A stretch of DNA of 64,000 nucleotides from Heterocephalus glaber (GCF_000247695.1 NW_004624795.1:12428870-12492869); one strand, 5' to 3'. Shown: positions 36,256-48,529, counted from the first letter of the stretch. A program made the numbers and translations. The notes: generated by a model not told the origin, from the letters alone.

Positions 36256-39173
36256 AGGATTAGAGAGGCATTGCCTACTGGAGGTAATTACAGCTGATTT
36301 TTCATGGTGCTCATTTAGCGAGGACCACGTTGCCAGGTTCTCTTGGTATTTATAGGATCCTGGTGGTCTCTGCCATTGCTGCTGGGTTGAGATATAGAAG
36401 AAGTTTTTTCACATCCTGCATCCCCTTTGGCAGGTTACAGTGTGAATGTGTTTCATTTAGACTGTGGCACCTGATAGTTTAATATTCGCCCTACATTCAA
36501 CACTTGGCCTTCTTCTGCCCCTTTTCTTGCCTTCATTTACCTCGCTAGTAGTTTTCAAGACTGTATATCTTCTAAATACAAGCCTATTTTTTAAAAAAAA
36601 TTAAGAACAAGGGTTGTGTATGCATTACCTATGGCCACAAGAATGCCATGTCTGCAAAATTACAGGGTAAAGGTTGTGGGATGGTTAACTTGACCAGTTC
36701 ACCATAGACCTCAGTGTAATTTGCCTTTTCTTTATACTTAGGCCAGTGCTTTGCAAGTGGAGCATGCCTGATAAACACAGGTTATGTAAAAGTAAATAAA
36801 GTTGTCACACTAGCGAGCTGTTCTAATCAAGATTGTGCTGGCTGCATGATGTAGACATTAGCAAGCGTTTTATCTGTTAGAAGGAAAGTTTATGTCCCCC
36901 AAGTAAAATTTGAATTTTTCCTGCATTGGGTGCAGGGGTGCCTTGCTTGCCACTAAGAAATCCCTTTTCCTGTCATCCTCATCACCATGGTTCACACCAC
37001 CATTGTTTTCAGGGTGTTAGAATGTAAATGTCCAAGCCATAGGCAACAAAGAGAGCAGCAGCTGCTGCCACACCCAAGTGTGCATCCTCTAGAAGAGAGA
37101 TTGTGTTCCATGTGTTGAACACTGAATGTGTCAGAGGAAGAAGCAATCTCTGGCCAGTGTCTTTAACCTTTGCTTTTGCTTGTCCCTCTTAGAGGAGTCT
37201 TTGGAAAGAGGGGGCCACAGGCCAGCAGCTGCATCAGCAGCACCCAGAGCTTAGAAATGTAATTACTGTGAGGTGGATGTTTGAGGAGCCCTGCTCCCAA
37301 GCCCAATGATCCCAGAGACTGGCAGCATCGTTCCCCTTTTCTGGACTGTCCCACACTTCTGAGGATGCAACAGCCCCAGACACATGCTCAGAAGCTTCTC
37401 ATGTTAGGACAAAGACCGGGCATCTCCCGTTTTCAACCATTTCACCTAAAAGTTACTTGACCTTGCTTTTTGGTTCAGGGAGACAACACGAAGGATGCCA
37501 GGGCTCATTGTAAACCTGCCTCTGGTTATGACAAAGCACATCTCAAGGTAGGAATAACCCTGTTCATTCTCCAGAAACAGACCAGGTTTGTGCCAGAGCA
37601 AGGGACAAAGTGGGCTCAGATTCAGACACCTCCTGTCCTCCTCTCTTTTAGGGGGCCCACAAGATCACTGGGCCTGTGGGCAGCCACATCTGCTACAGAA
37701 GATTCGTACAGCAGACCCAGTGAAGATACCAGTGTTAATCATAAGGGCGAGGGTGGCATGCCTCAAGTGTTTAACGAGGCTTAATGGTGGTTTGGATCTG
37801 AACTCAGCAGAACTGTTTGCAGTCCCCCTGCCCATTGTTTGGTTCCAGCCCTTACAGGAAGGCAGCCTGGACAGTGGTGCTGATGACTCTGCACAGCCAA
37901 CGAGTCTACCTGGGTGGCACTTGTGTGTTGTGTGTCCACATGCATGTGTGCATGTGAGACAGACACACAGAGAGCCCCAGATCACTCCCAGTTTGCTGGC
38001 TCCAGGGTTCATACCGGTTACCTCACTCTGCCCCTTCCTTCCCCTTCTTGGAGACTCACACAAGCACTTCTGTTTGATTCACATAGAACCGTGAGAAACA
38101 GTCCCATATGTGAGGCTGTGGTTTTCATTCTATTCAGTCTTTGTATATTCAAATTCTCCTAGTTTTAGCTCTTGCTGTTCTGCCAGATTTCCATCGCATT
38201 GATGGGTTCTCTGAATTAATAAGTGTTTTGCAACCGCTGAAAAGTTTTCTCCTCCCAGCCCAGGGACTTATCCATATTGATTTTTTTTTTTTCCTTTCTC
38301 TTTCTTCTCTAGCTCCTTCTTAGATGTTGTGTTTTGTAAAGTGTTAATAGAATTTTTCTTTCACCCTGACACTTTATCTATTCAGGAGGCCTTTGCGGGT
38401 ACCATTGTACAGCTGGACTACAGAGGAAAGAGCCTCCATTCTTTGTGACAATGACTGCCCCCAAAACATACACAGTCCTGCCCCACGCTCATCAGGGTGG
38501 AGTATCGGAGGCCCAAAGAAAATGTCCAAACTTAGCAAAGAGGGGAGGGAGCCAATTACACACTGTTGAAAGTGGGTTTTGAAAATACATTTTTTTAAAA
38601 ATTCAAAGCATTTATTTCCTAAGGGGATCTGAGTCTCAGGACCAAAACACGGCCAGCACAAAAGGGACGCTGTTTTCCTTACTGTTAGGCATTTTCAGCG
38701 CAAAATAAGGATTTGGCAAACATCTCAGAAATTGTGGAGATGGGTGCGAAACAGATGTCCTGTTTACCTTTTTGCCTGGCCGCCTGCACGCACACCCCAG
38801 GCATTCGGATTCTTATCCCGTCCCAGGGCCTGAGCCTGAGATGCCATATGCTCGAGTGTGACTGCTCTGTGTACAAACACACCAGTTGATCTTGTGGTGG
38901 TTTTGCTTTGAGTGCGTGAATGCCTGTTGTGTCCAGCCTCTGCAGGTGCTCGGTGGGGGCGGGGGGCTCTTCAAGCCTGCCCAGGGGAGGAGCCCCTGTT
39001 TCAAGTGATCTCCAAACCAACGTCATCACCTGCTCCTGTCAGCTAGTGCCCAGGAGAGACAGGGCAGCTGCCTGCTGGAGGAGACACAGAAGAGGCCACT
39101 CTTCACCCAGCAACTGACTTCAGGAGTGGGGGGGCCAGCAGGGGAGGCCCCAGGGGCTTGTTGTTCAGCCTTG

Positions 39174-39186
39174 GTTGCTTAGCAAC
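39174..39186. promoter_or_regulatory. RFX X-box-like palindrome
   Basis: GTTGCTTAGCAAC has two inverted GTTGC half-sites with a 3-nt spacer. RFX proteins bind such X-boxes, for example in ciliary genes and enhancers. Binding here is inferred from the motif only. Confidence 0.55.
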
Positions 39187-39940
39187 TGAAGGGGCCCCTC
39201 CCTCCAGAAGGGTTTTTTAAGCCAGGCCAGTTCCTTCGGGGTTTGTGTCTTACTTGCCTGTCCCATCTTCCCTTCTTACCTGGACTCTGCGCTTCCTCCC
39301 CTGTTATATCTGTTAGCAGCTGGAAAAATAGATTTGATTTGTCTGGAGGCACCATTTGAAACGTTGTTTTATTGCTTCACCCAATGTCCTCTCCTCTGTG
39401 GAAGATTGCAGTCTGGGAGGAGTGAGAAATGAATAGCCTGTGATTCCCTTTCTCAGCTGGTTTAGCTTGGGCCCCAAGGCTCATTTGTGAGCCTTTGAGC
39501 ACAAATCAATGGTGCTTGGTTCCCCCGTCCCCATATGCACACACCCCAGTTTGCTCTAGGACAGTCCTCTGGCCTAACAGTTTTGTCACCCACAACCACC
39601 TGGGCATGGTCGTATTTTTCACTGCCACTCTTGGGCACAAAATGAACGAAGAGAGCTAGCTGCTCACCCGAGTGAGTAAGCTGATTGGTTAGGACAAAGA
39701 CCTATGCTAAAGATGTGTTTCGTGGAATGAAGGATTGCACATAAATAAAAAGAGGATTCTAAAGCCAAAGCTGAGTTCATGAAGAATTAGTTTCTTGAGA
39801 TCTCTGGGGGAATCGAGTGTGGATCTGGAAGTGTCACTGCTAGAAATATCTAGAATGGTTGAAGGATGTGTGGAAGAGAGGTAGAAGGTGCCTTTGGTAT
39901 TCTTTTCTCTCTGCTGTTTGGAAAGGACCTTGAATCAGTG

Positions 39941-40298
39941 TGTTCGTTAGCTAGGGCTGTCATAACAAAGTACCACAGACAGGATGGTTTAAACAACAGA
40001 AATTTATCTTCTCTCCACTTTGGAAGCTAGAAGTCTGAGGTGAAGGGGTGACGAGCTTGCTTTCTTCTGATTCCTCCTTGTCTTATAGGTGACTGTCTTT
40101 TAGCAGGGTGGGCACCTGGTCTCCTGTATGTGTCTGAGTAATCTCCTCTTAGAACTGCAGTTGTAGTGAGTAGATCAGGGCCGCCCTGAGCACCTCGTTC
40201 AGTCTTCATTGCCAGTCTCCAGATACGGTCGTATATGCAGTACTAGGGATTGGGACTTTAACGTATGAATTTGAGGGGGTATAGTTTAGCCCATAACA
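39941..40298 (-). mobile_element. ERVL-MaLR (MST/MLT1-like) LTR
   Basis: Antisense LTR: 'tgttcgttagctagggctgtcataacaaagtacc', 'ggtttaaacaacagaaatttatc', 'tgaggtgaaggggtgacgag' and 'tatgaatttgagggggtatagtttagcccataaca'. About 358 bp, nearly complete, with no internal viral sequence. Its edge is about 440 bp before the MSI2 exon. Confidence 0.88.
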
Positions 40299-40708
40299 AA
40301 CTCCTAAAGTTCCACTGCTTATAACTGGAAAGAATTTAGATACTTTATCATAAAGGAAATAATTGAGTAAGCTGTGTGCTTCTTGCTCCATGAAATATGA
40401 TACGCTAGTCCTGGGAATTGTTTGTGATAGTGTAACATTATTTACTTTAAAAAACAGAAAGGAGAAAAAAAATTCCGCATGCAATATGATTTAAGGTGTT
40501 AAAATAGGCATAGGTATTTTTAAAGGAAACACTAAGGGAAAATACGCCATGTGGTAACCATAGTTGTACTAGGTAGAAAGATAAGCATTTTTTTTGTTTC
40601 AAATGTTCATTAACGAGCAACTATGTTTCCTGTAGTGGAAACCCCCTCCCCTGGAAATATATATTTGTGTGTGTGTATGTTAATGTTTTGTATATTTTGT
40701 GAACATTC

Positions 40709-40742
40709 CTAAAGTAACCTGTATTCTACATTTGTTTTACAG
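40709..40742 (+). promoter_or_regulatory. MSI2: 3' splice site and likely branch point of the MSI2 exon
   Basis: The acceptor AG is at 40741-40742, preceded by a modest pyrimidine tract broken by several purines (40719-40740). The last upstream AG is at 40713-40714, leaving an AG-free stretch of about 26 nt. The best branch point inside it is the A at 40717 in aagtaacct, 26 nt before the exon, which fits the TNA core. An alternative A lies at 40712 in cctaaag. The weak tract suggests the exon may depend on enhancer proteins; that is inference. Confidence 0.7.
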
Positions 40743-40791
40743 GTGGAAGATGCAATGCTGATGTTTGATAAAACCACCAACAGGCACAGAG
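40743..40791 (+). CDS. MSI2: MSI2 internal coding exon, part of RRM2
   Basis: This 49-nt exon reads in frame as VEDAMLMFDKTTNRHR plus the first base of a glycine codon. Musashi proteins are RNA-binding translational regulators with two RRMs that bind UAG-containing motifs in 3' UTRs, mainly in the cytoplasm of stem and progenitor cells. The peptide is the RRM2 stretch just before RNP-1 (R-G-F-G-F-V-T-F), which is therefore split by the 3' exon junction. MSI2 has V-E-D-A where MSI1 has V-D-D-A, which decides the paralogue. The acceptor is ttttacag at 40735-40742 and the donor is gtaaga at 40792-40797. The exon starts in phase 0 and ends in phase 1, so skipping it would shift the frame inside RRM2. 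No other MSI2 exon is seen, as expected for a gene with introns of tens to hundreds of kilobases. The identification rests on recalled family sequence, not on a search. Confidence 0.95.
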
Positions 40792-43700
40792 GTAAGATGA
40801 CTCCAGTGTAAGAAGGTTGTCCCTTCTGGCCTTCATTTCCTCTCACCTCCATCCCACTGGCAAAAGATACAGGGCAAAGTCCAGAATCAAGCAGGCAGAG
40901 GTGTTTCACCATCTCTGAAAATCTGTATCAACCCCGGGCCACTGTACTACAAAGAAAGAACCCAGACGGGTTTCGGTTGTCTTCCTTTTTGGCAGGGGAA
41001 CTATCAATGCACTGTGCAGCCACTCCCAGCTCACACACTCAGGTAGATCTTTCTAGTCTTGGTTTCTCTTAGTCCCCTGCTAACCTCACCACTAAGTGAT
41101 CCTAGTGGAAATTATTCATAGCAGTTACTCAGTTGAGTTCTCAATTTGCATTGAAGGAGGTGGTGGAGAAGCAGACTGTCAGTCTAGAGGGAGAGAGGAA
41201 GGGGAGACTCCTTGTCCTAGGTTTGTTCAGTGTGTGTGGTTATAGACTTGGAAATGCCCTGTGGCACCTCGGAACGATTTGTTGTCTCCTTTGTGCTGCT
41301 CCTGTGCCATCCAGGCTGCAGGACATGTTTGTTCAACCTGGGCTCCAAGAACCTTTAAGATAACATGCAAAATGTTGTGTGTTTGAGCTTACTCGGGAGA
41401 GGATCCTTGACACTGGACAGATCGCCAGAAAGCTCTCTGACCAGCAACTCTCAAAAGAACACATTAAAATTATTGCTTTGAACAGAAAAATCGCAGGAAT
41501 CTAGAAAATCCTCCCCAGAGGTAGTAGAGTCAATCAGAGGTTATGATTTAGCCTTCTGTTTCCTGTTCTCTGGAAGCTCTAGGTTTCTGGGGTTCCTATT
41601 AACAGGGCATTAATGAGCGGAGTTTCCAAAAGGGGTGGCAAGAAAGTGTGGGGTGCTCTGCAGGGAGGAAGCCGTGACTGAGCGTGTTTCTTTGCCACTT
41701 GGATTGCATTTAGATGTTTCTTGTGTTGTTTACATTCCTGCTGTCACCTGTGATTAGAAGCAGTTACCCAGTGCTGACTCTGTCTTTCCTGTTTGGAGAA
41801 GGTGGCTGAGTGAAAGGGAGGAAGGCAAGGAGGGGGAGTCGCTGCTGGTGGGGTAGGAAACAAACAGGCCTGTCCTGTGCCTGGTAATTGGTGCCCATCT
41901 AGGGCATCCTCAGCATGGGAAAGTAAGAATTTGATGAGCAAGAGTGGAGGCTGGGGAGACAGGGAAGATGAGAGGAAAGAAGACTGTGCAGATGCATGCT
42001 TCGGGGCAAGCTTGGACCGGCTTCAGGACATCCTTGCTGGCCCTCCTGAGTCCAGACTTGTGGGCACTGGGGAGAGGAGCACTGGCAAACCCTGAGCCGC
42101 ACCCTCCTGGCTGTGGATGCAGGACCAGCTAAACAATGCTAAATGAAGGACCAGCTAAATGAAGGGTGCCACCTCTTTGTCAGAAATGACTAAGAATTTT
42201 GTGGTGACCACAGGACATTAAACCAAGGCTAGAGCCATGCACAGCCACATACCCAGGAAGCCAGCCTGAGTGGTGGGCCAGGGAATAGCAGGCAGGGGGG
42301 CTGTGTGTGCAGAAGTTTCTAAGGGTACTGGAAACTGCCTCTCCTCTCTTCCTGCTCCCCAGCATTCTTTCTGTGTAGGTGGGACCTTTGACCCAGACAT
42401 ATTTAACCCCTCAGAATAGCCCAGGAAAAATTCCTCTGGGCTGGACCCTGAAACTGGGATCATGCTTGAAATCCGAGCACTCAGGGGAATGAAAACCATG
42501 CATGTGTTGTGCGGGCCCCCACCTGCACGGCAGAGTGTTTATCTGGAAGCAGGTGATGAGCACAGAGAATACAAACCTCCCACAAGCACAGGCCCCAGCC
42601 TTTCCTTTACCTCCTCACCTCCTGCCGTTGGTTATCTTAGCAAGAAGAAAGTGCTGTGGTGGCAGAGGTTGAGGACTCCTCTCCAGTCGCTGCTGCCTCC
42701 AGATCTGTTCTTTAAAAGGCCCCAGCCATGAGCTCTGGGGGTCACCACAGCACAATGGGGCCCTCCATCAGAGCCCCACCCAGCCCTGACAGGCAGCTAG
42801 CTGCTGATTCATCCTCAGCCTCGAGTCCTCTAGCCCTGTGCCCTCAGAGCCAGGCAGCTGCCGCTCCGGGGAAACGGCACAAACTGGGCCTGCCTGGCCT
42901 TCTGTGGCCGATGGGCCAGGCTCGTGAACCACCAGGCCATGCTGGCCATTGGGAACCAGAGGTCAGGCAGACTCTCCACTCTTGGTCCCCTCTTGGCTGT
43001 CTCCTGTGCCTATTCTCCATGGTCCCCCTTGGGGCAGGGATGGCCCTTAGGTACATCTGCTTGGCAGTTGGCTTCTCTTGTCACAGAAGCACCAGGCAGG
43101 GCCTCACTTGCATCGAAGGAGAAAATCCAGGGGATGAGAGACTATGAGCTGTCTCAGGTTGGGGTTGCCTCACAGTGGGGAAAGCCACCCAAATACCAGG
43201 TCTCCCTCCCTGTGCCTCAGTGTGGGCCTTCTTCCCACGTGGGCCTTCTTCTGCTGCTGTTCCCTTTTGCATAGCCTGAAACGCGCTCATAACCGAGCTG
43301 AATATCTCAGGGTCTTCCTCTAGAAATACAGGAACTAGGATTGAGGAGCTCCAAGACTCTGACAATTGAGGATGAATTCCTTTAATTTTTTTTTATAAAC
43401 TTGAGAGGTATGAGCAGTCACTGCTGGTAGGGGTTCCCCAGGAAGCCACTGCGAGAGGGGCTAAGCCTATTAGCCTGCAGGAAGCTTATTAGGAGATGCT
43501 CTCGATTAGGGTTGGTGGCAGGAGAAGCCAGCCTGTGGGTCTTCCTCTGGCCTGGGTGGGGTGAGTAGACATCCTTGATACCCACATGGTCATCTTTGGA
43601 GACAGCCCACCTGTGATGTGGGTGTGACCTGGGCTTCCTTCTGCTGAGGAAATCCTGGAGGGCGTCTACAGCTGGGGTCCCAGCTGCACTCCGAGTGGCT

Positions 43701-43799
43701 GAGAAACATGTCCTTCATTCCCAAAGGGGATCTGGGCATCTGTCACAGCAGCCACCTGGTTTCTGCTGTGGCTCTCTAATCAGGCCACAGTGAACGATC

Positions 43800-43930
43800 T
43801 TGGTAGAAACAGCCAAGCACTTACCAGACCTGGTGCTGAGCAAGCTCAGTGCCTGCACAGAGCACTTGATCTTTGTGGGGAACAGCGCTGCCCAGACTTG
43901 CATGGGAAGTGAAGCAGAGCTGGGACATGA
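43800..43930 (-). mobile_element. MIR SINE fragment
   Basis: 'gcacttaccagacctggtgctgagc' and 'ggaagtgaagcagagctgggac' are in antisense MIR order; strongly eroded. Confidence 0.4.
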
Positions 43931-44019
43931 CTGCGGCCCATCTGACCTATAGACACAGTGCTAGGCAGTCATGAAAGCAGGGGAGCCTTGAATAAGGGCT
44001 GGAGAGCTTCCTCATGCTT

Positions 44020-44160
44020 CTTTCGTCTCCACACCAGTCCTTCATGCTGGACCACAGTGTGCATCCACTTCCAGATGAAGAAACTAAGGCATGTGAAGTT
44101 CTGGCATGCCACATGGCGGGTGCCCAGAACCAGCCAAGGAGCTGAGCTACTGGTGGAAGC
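44020..44160 (-). mobile_element. MIR SINE fragment
   Basis: 'ccacttccagatgaagaaactaaggcatgtgaa' is the antisense MIR core. Confidence 0.55.
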
Positions 44161-46239
44161 TGGGCTATCTTGGCCTGGCCCATCGCATCATCCTGTGGCC
44201 CTCTGTGAGACTACTTGTGCCCAGGGGAGAGGAGGGAATGGTGGCTTTCCAGTTTCCTCAGAGTCATTTCATTTGCTCTCTAAACTGTGTTCGAGGTGTT
44301 CTGAAAAATTTTGGGCTGATCATCAAAGGATCTGATCTTTGAAGGAAAGTTTGTTGCTTTGTCCTTGAATTCAGCATTGGGTATTGATTGCAGGGTGTGG
44401 CTGGAGGGGAGCCCCTGAGGGAGGAAGCAAACAGGCACCTGCTGTCTGCTTTGCTGATTTGCTAGTGGGAGGCTGAGGATGGAGAGCCAGGAAGGAGAGA
44501 AAGTGGAGTAGCTCCACTCTCTCTTTACTGTCCCACAACCTCAGCCTCGTTGGCCAGAGTGGAATGTGGGCCCATTGGTTGCTATAGTACATCCTACACT
44601 CACCTCCTGCTGGAAGAAGGGAGCCCCCAGTGTGAAGAAAACTTCACTTGTCCCTCCCTCTGACCCCAGCCCTGGGTTCCTGAACCCTGCGCCTCTGGGT
44701 CCTTCCAGGGGAGAGCTGAATGGTCAGGAGCCCCATGGAAAAAGAGCAGGGAGTCTCTGAAGCTTCGCCCATCGCCTGTGGAGTGTCAGTTTGTTTCTGG
44801 CCTTGGCCGTCTCTGTGGCTGCCATTACCCAGCAGGCCTGTTTTCTGTGGAACATTGCCAGAGGCAAAGGAACAGGATACACAAAGAGAAAAATAAAGAT
44901 TAGTGTGATGGATGACTTCTCCCAACAGTTAGCAGTCACTTATTAAGAGCAATGCTAATGGCTTTGGAGAGGAGTAACAGCTCCAGACTGTACCAGTCCC
45001 CCAGAAGGGCTCCTCCCCTGTACCAGCCAAGCCAGCCCTTGGACAGAGGGGTCCTTTCCCAGCCTGGCTGTGCCTTATCCAGAGCTGGAGAGGTACAGGC
45101 GTGGACAGAGCCAGCCAAGGGCAGGAACTTTCCACAGACTTCCCTCAAAGCCGTGGCACTGAGAGCCTGGCTTCTCCCTGGAAGATTTCTCAGAGCCTCA
45201 GTCCCAAAAGCAGTTGGCCCAAGTTTAAGGTCTTCACCATTTGCATAATCAGTTTATTTATTAAAATGGTGCCAGTAAGATGTAACTGAAGCTGTGATAA
45301 AGATAATGCTTTTCTGAAGAGAAAAAACAGCCTGTAATGTCTTGAATACCTGCCAGACAGTCACTTTTGAAATTGACCTCTGAAGCCCAGATTAACTCTT
45401 TTATGTATGCTATATAAAGATGGTTAAGAATCGTGCTGTAATTATTTGTTTATTGGTGCCTATTTCTCAAAAACTGAGGGAGGCAAAGAGTTTCACAAAG
45501 GCATAAATTAAATTTAAAATTTTTTAAAGCATTGCTTCATTTGTGAGATGTCAATGACAGTATGTGCATTTTTTTTCTAATGAGATTCTAGCATTTTGAT
45601 TTTATTTACCTGGAGAAGGAGGCTGGAATTTACAAGCTGTAAACGCGACTTTGTGGGCTGGAGGAATAAGGATATTTGACAAAGGAGTCCAAGAGAAGGA
45701 TTGTTGGATGCGTAGGAAATGTGATGAGGCTATGTGGCATCACAGCTGGTGGTGACACTTGTGCGGATGCAGCTCAGACATCCCCCTAGAAGATACAGGT
45801 ACCCACAGTGCTCATCTTTGGATTCTGGAGCAAAATTGGCTAGAATTATGACTGGCGTTTTCCCACCTCTCAGATCTGCTAATATTCTTGGTGTTAGCTG
45901 CTAATGGTGTCCCAAGTCTGAAATACGTTAAGGGGTTTATTGAAAACCTGTAAGCCGACAGTTGATCATTATTGGTGTTGATCCAAGTTCTGCATCTGGG
46001 TTGGAACATGGGGTTCTGTGCCTCAGGTGGGTGCATTCTAATGCTGGGGCCATATGAGGGGGTGGGCACAAGGACCTTGTGACTCACTGGTGAGTTTTTT
46101 ACCCCCAGACCCCGTAACCTTGCAGCAAGGGAGGCTGAAAGCGGCTTGGGGTAAGGAGCCGCAACCCCTACCCCAAGCCGTGGCTCAGATACTAGCCCCA
46201 GAGCTGTCTGCACATTTTATTTTCTTGTTAAATAAACAC

Positions 46240-46500
46240 CATTAGCCTTCCCCAGAAATTGGTGCAAACACAACCTCGCAAATAACCAATTACAAGGGCA
46301 GAGTTGAAGGGGAATGTGAATTTGAAAACATGTAGAAGAGGCCATTAGAGATTCCTGTAGATGCCCCAGCCCTGGCAACATCGATCCGAGACCTTAATTT
46401 TATTTCTGACAGGAAAGCCAGGAGTGGGCTTTAATTTTTTTTCCCCCCTGCGTTAACTCAATTCCGGAAGCGCCCATTCCGGCGCTGTCTCTTGAGATAT
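46240..46500. promoter_or_regulatory. Candidate conserved element with ETS-like site
   Basis: No repeat signature. Contains retained CpGs (acatcgatccgag, gcgttaac, ccggaagcgcc, ttccggcgctg), an ETS-type core in attccggaagcg at 46462-46473, and TAAT cores (aattaca, cctaatttt-like runs, gatattaatcaa). Enhancer function is inferred. Confidence 0.3.
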
Positions 46501-46587
46501 TAATCAACACAGTCGCTTGGTTTCTGTTCACCTGCTTTTTTCTTTGTAGACATGGAGTTATACAAAACCCTCAACTCCTTAGCAACA

Positions 46588-46620
46588 GGGCTGGGGCCGG
46601 GGGTTCCTGGGGCCAGGGGG
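46588..46620 (+). repeat. G-quadruplex-type motif
   Basis: Five G runs of 3-5 (46588-46590, 46593-46596, 46599-46603, 46609-46612, 46616-46620) with loops of 2, 2, 5 and 3 nt. It lies on the sense strand, so it could form in the MSI2 pre-mRNA. Confidence 0.7.
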
Positions 46621-47497
46621 AGCCTGCAAAGCAGAGGGACTTGGCATGCTGGGTGAGCCTCGTTTTCTTTAGCTGCAGCATAAATTTTAAACTTCTTTCC
46701 TTCGGGATAAAAGTGCTGGCACCAGAAGGGTGGTGAGCTAATAGGTCTTCCTGTCGTCCCCTGGCTGTGGCCCACAGAAACAGAAAGGCAGTGGGCCCCG
46801 GGGTCAGCAACTTCATTGACCCAGAAATGGTATTTTGTAGAGAGGGACAAAGTGTCTTTTGTTGGGTCCTGTTCCCATAGAGGCCGAGGCTCTGACTCTC
46901 AAAACATGTTTGAAGAGCTCGGTCAGGGCAGAGTGTGGAGGCCAGAAGAGAAAGGAGCCTTTGCATTGGTGCCTTGATTAAAAGTGCCCCTTTAGGGGCC
47001 ATAGAGGGCTGGGCCAGGGGTCACCAGAAGCCGTGGGCAGCTGCTTCCCTATCAGGACCTGGGATCCTAGCACAGCCCTGGGAATTACGCAGCTCTGGGT
47101 CTGAGCTTCTGTTCAAGCCTCGCCACTGTTGCTTTCAGCCCCCAGCTTCCCCGTGGGTGTGAGCTCAGGCAGGTATCTGAATACATTTGAGCCACGCTTT
47201 GCTCCTCTGTGCAGGTCATGCTCCTGCTCTCCAACAGTTTAGTGGCTGAGCATGTAGACTGCTCCAGCAAGGGGAGGGAGGGAGTCCATAACCCTGCCCT
47301 TTCCCGTCCTCCTCGAATAAGACAGTTGGTTTCATGTCCTTAAGCAAGCAAACTAAAATCTGTGTTTGAATTTTGGGACTTCAGTCTGTAAAAGTTAAAC
47401 TTTTTTGTGGATATTTTCCCCTCCCCTTTGCATATAACACATAGGCTGTGTGTGCCTAGAATATTTCTGGAAGGCTACCCATAAATGGAAGCAAACA

Positions 47498-47725
47498 ATA
47501 GCATAGTGGCTAGGAGCACATGCACAAGAGCCAGGCAGTTAAGAAAGTAAGCTCTGTAATTTAATAGCTGTGTGACCTTGGGTAAGTTACTTAACCTCTC
47601 TGTGACTCAGATCCCTTATCTGTCAAATCCTAAAATGACTCTAGGGTAGCCCGAGGCTTACATTGTTTAATGAGCATAAAGGGCTTAGCACAGTCTCTAG
47701 CCATAAGAAACACTCAGATGTTTTA
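47498..47725 (+). mobile_element. MIR SINE, nearly full length
   Basis: 'gcatagtggctaggagcacatgc', 'aatagctgtgtgaccttgggtaagttacttaacctctctg' and 'agggcttagcacagtctctagcc' follow MIR consensus very closely. Confidence 0.93.
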
Positions 47726-48529
47726 CCCACATGGACATATACTCGTGAATGCTAACACTCCTATGTGAAAAAGTGTTTGCCTCTAGGAAAGAAGATTAAA
47801 TGACCAGAGGTACAGAGACAGAAACTTACTGTATACTTGTTTGCCTTTTGAATTTTTGTACCGTGTTATGTTTGTTACCAATTCAAACGTTGATTTTTTT
47901 TAACGTAAAATTTTAGAATTCATTCCAGTTTGAACTGTCATCGCAGTGATGTATCAGCATGAAAGAGACACTTCAAAAGAAAAAACACCCATCACAGCAC
48001 CCTAACACAGTGACTGTGGTCACTTGTACCGTATTCCTGACATAGGCTTACGCATTTGTAAAGTTGGCTGTAATTATGGGGGGGCGCACCTCATGTGGGT
48101 CTCATGCTTTGTGGAGTGAGGGATGGGTCCTGCCTCATCTGGGACCAAACCAGTGGGCCAAGGTTTTGTGCAGTGAGAATCCTGTGCCTTGGAGTCTCCT
48201 CTGTCTGTTTCTTTCCCTAAACTGAGCGTCAGAGAGATAGATGAGGATTTTCTTGGTAGTTTCTCCTCTTCCCAGACAATGTGCTATTATTAGAAGAGCC
48301 AGACCAGCCCTTATATAAAAAGAAGCCTATTTGCTCAAGCTCTTCCAAGACCAGGGAGTTCAGAGTGCCTTGAAATTAAAGCAGAAAAAAGTTAAAAGCA
48401 TTTTCTTCTCCCAAGTTATGATTAGTAAACACATAGGGATCTTACTCAGGATGACAAATACAGACTTCTCTGTGTCCTCTTTGCTTATAGTTTAAACTAC
48501 AATCTGTGCCTGCTAAGCCGAGGCAGTGT

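Larger units (their letters stand above)
1..40742 (+). other. MSI2: MSI2 upstream intron (partial)
   Basis: All sequence left of the exon reads as intron of the same gene. It has no second exon that I recognise, low CpG content overall, and only old or SINE-type repeats. The stretches 1-740, 890-3080, 5350-7500, 9600-10990, 23100-26100, 26200-29500, 36260-39170 and 40300-40700 contain nothing I can name with confidence; they are unique-looking DNA with at most faint fossil repeats. The upstream neighbour exon, which would encode the K-I-F-V-G-G-L part of RRM2, is not in the window. Confidence 0.85.

Noticed and set aside
39941..40298. Endogenous retrovirus with genes
   Set aside because: Only LTR sequence; no internal coding region in this or the other MaLR pieces.
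42120..42165. Short direct repeat aggaccagctaaa
   Set aside because: Too short, with no inserted element between the copies; likely replication slippage.
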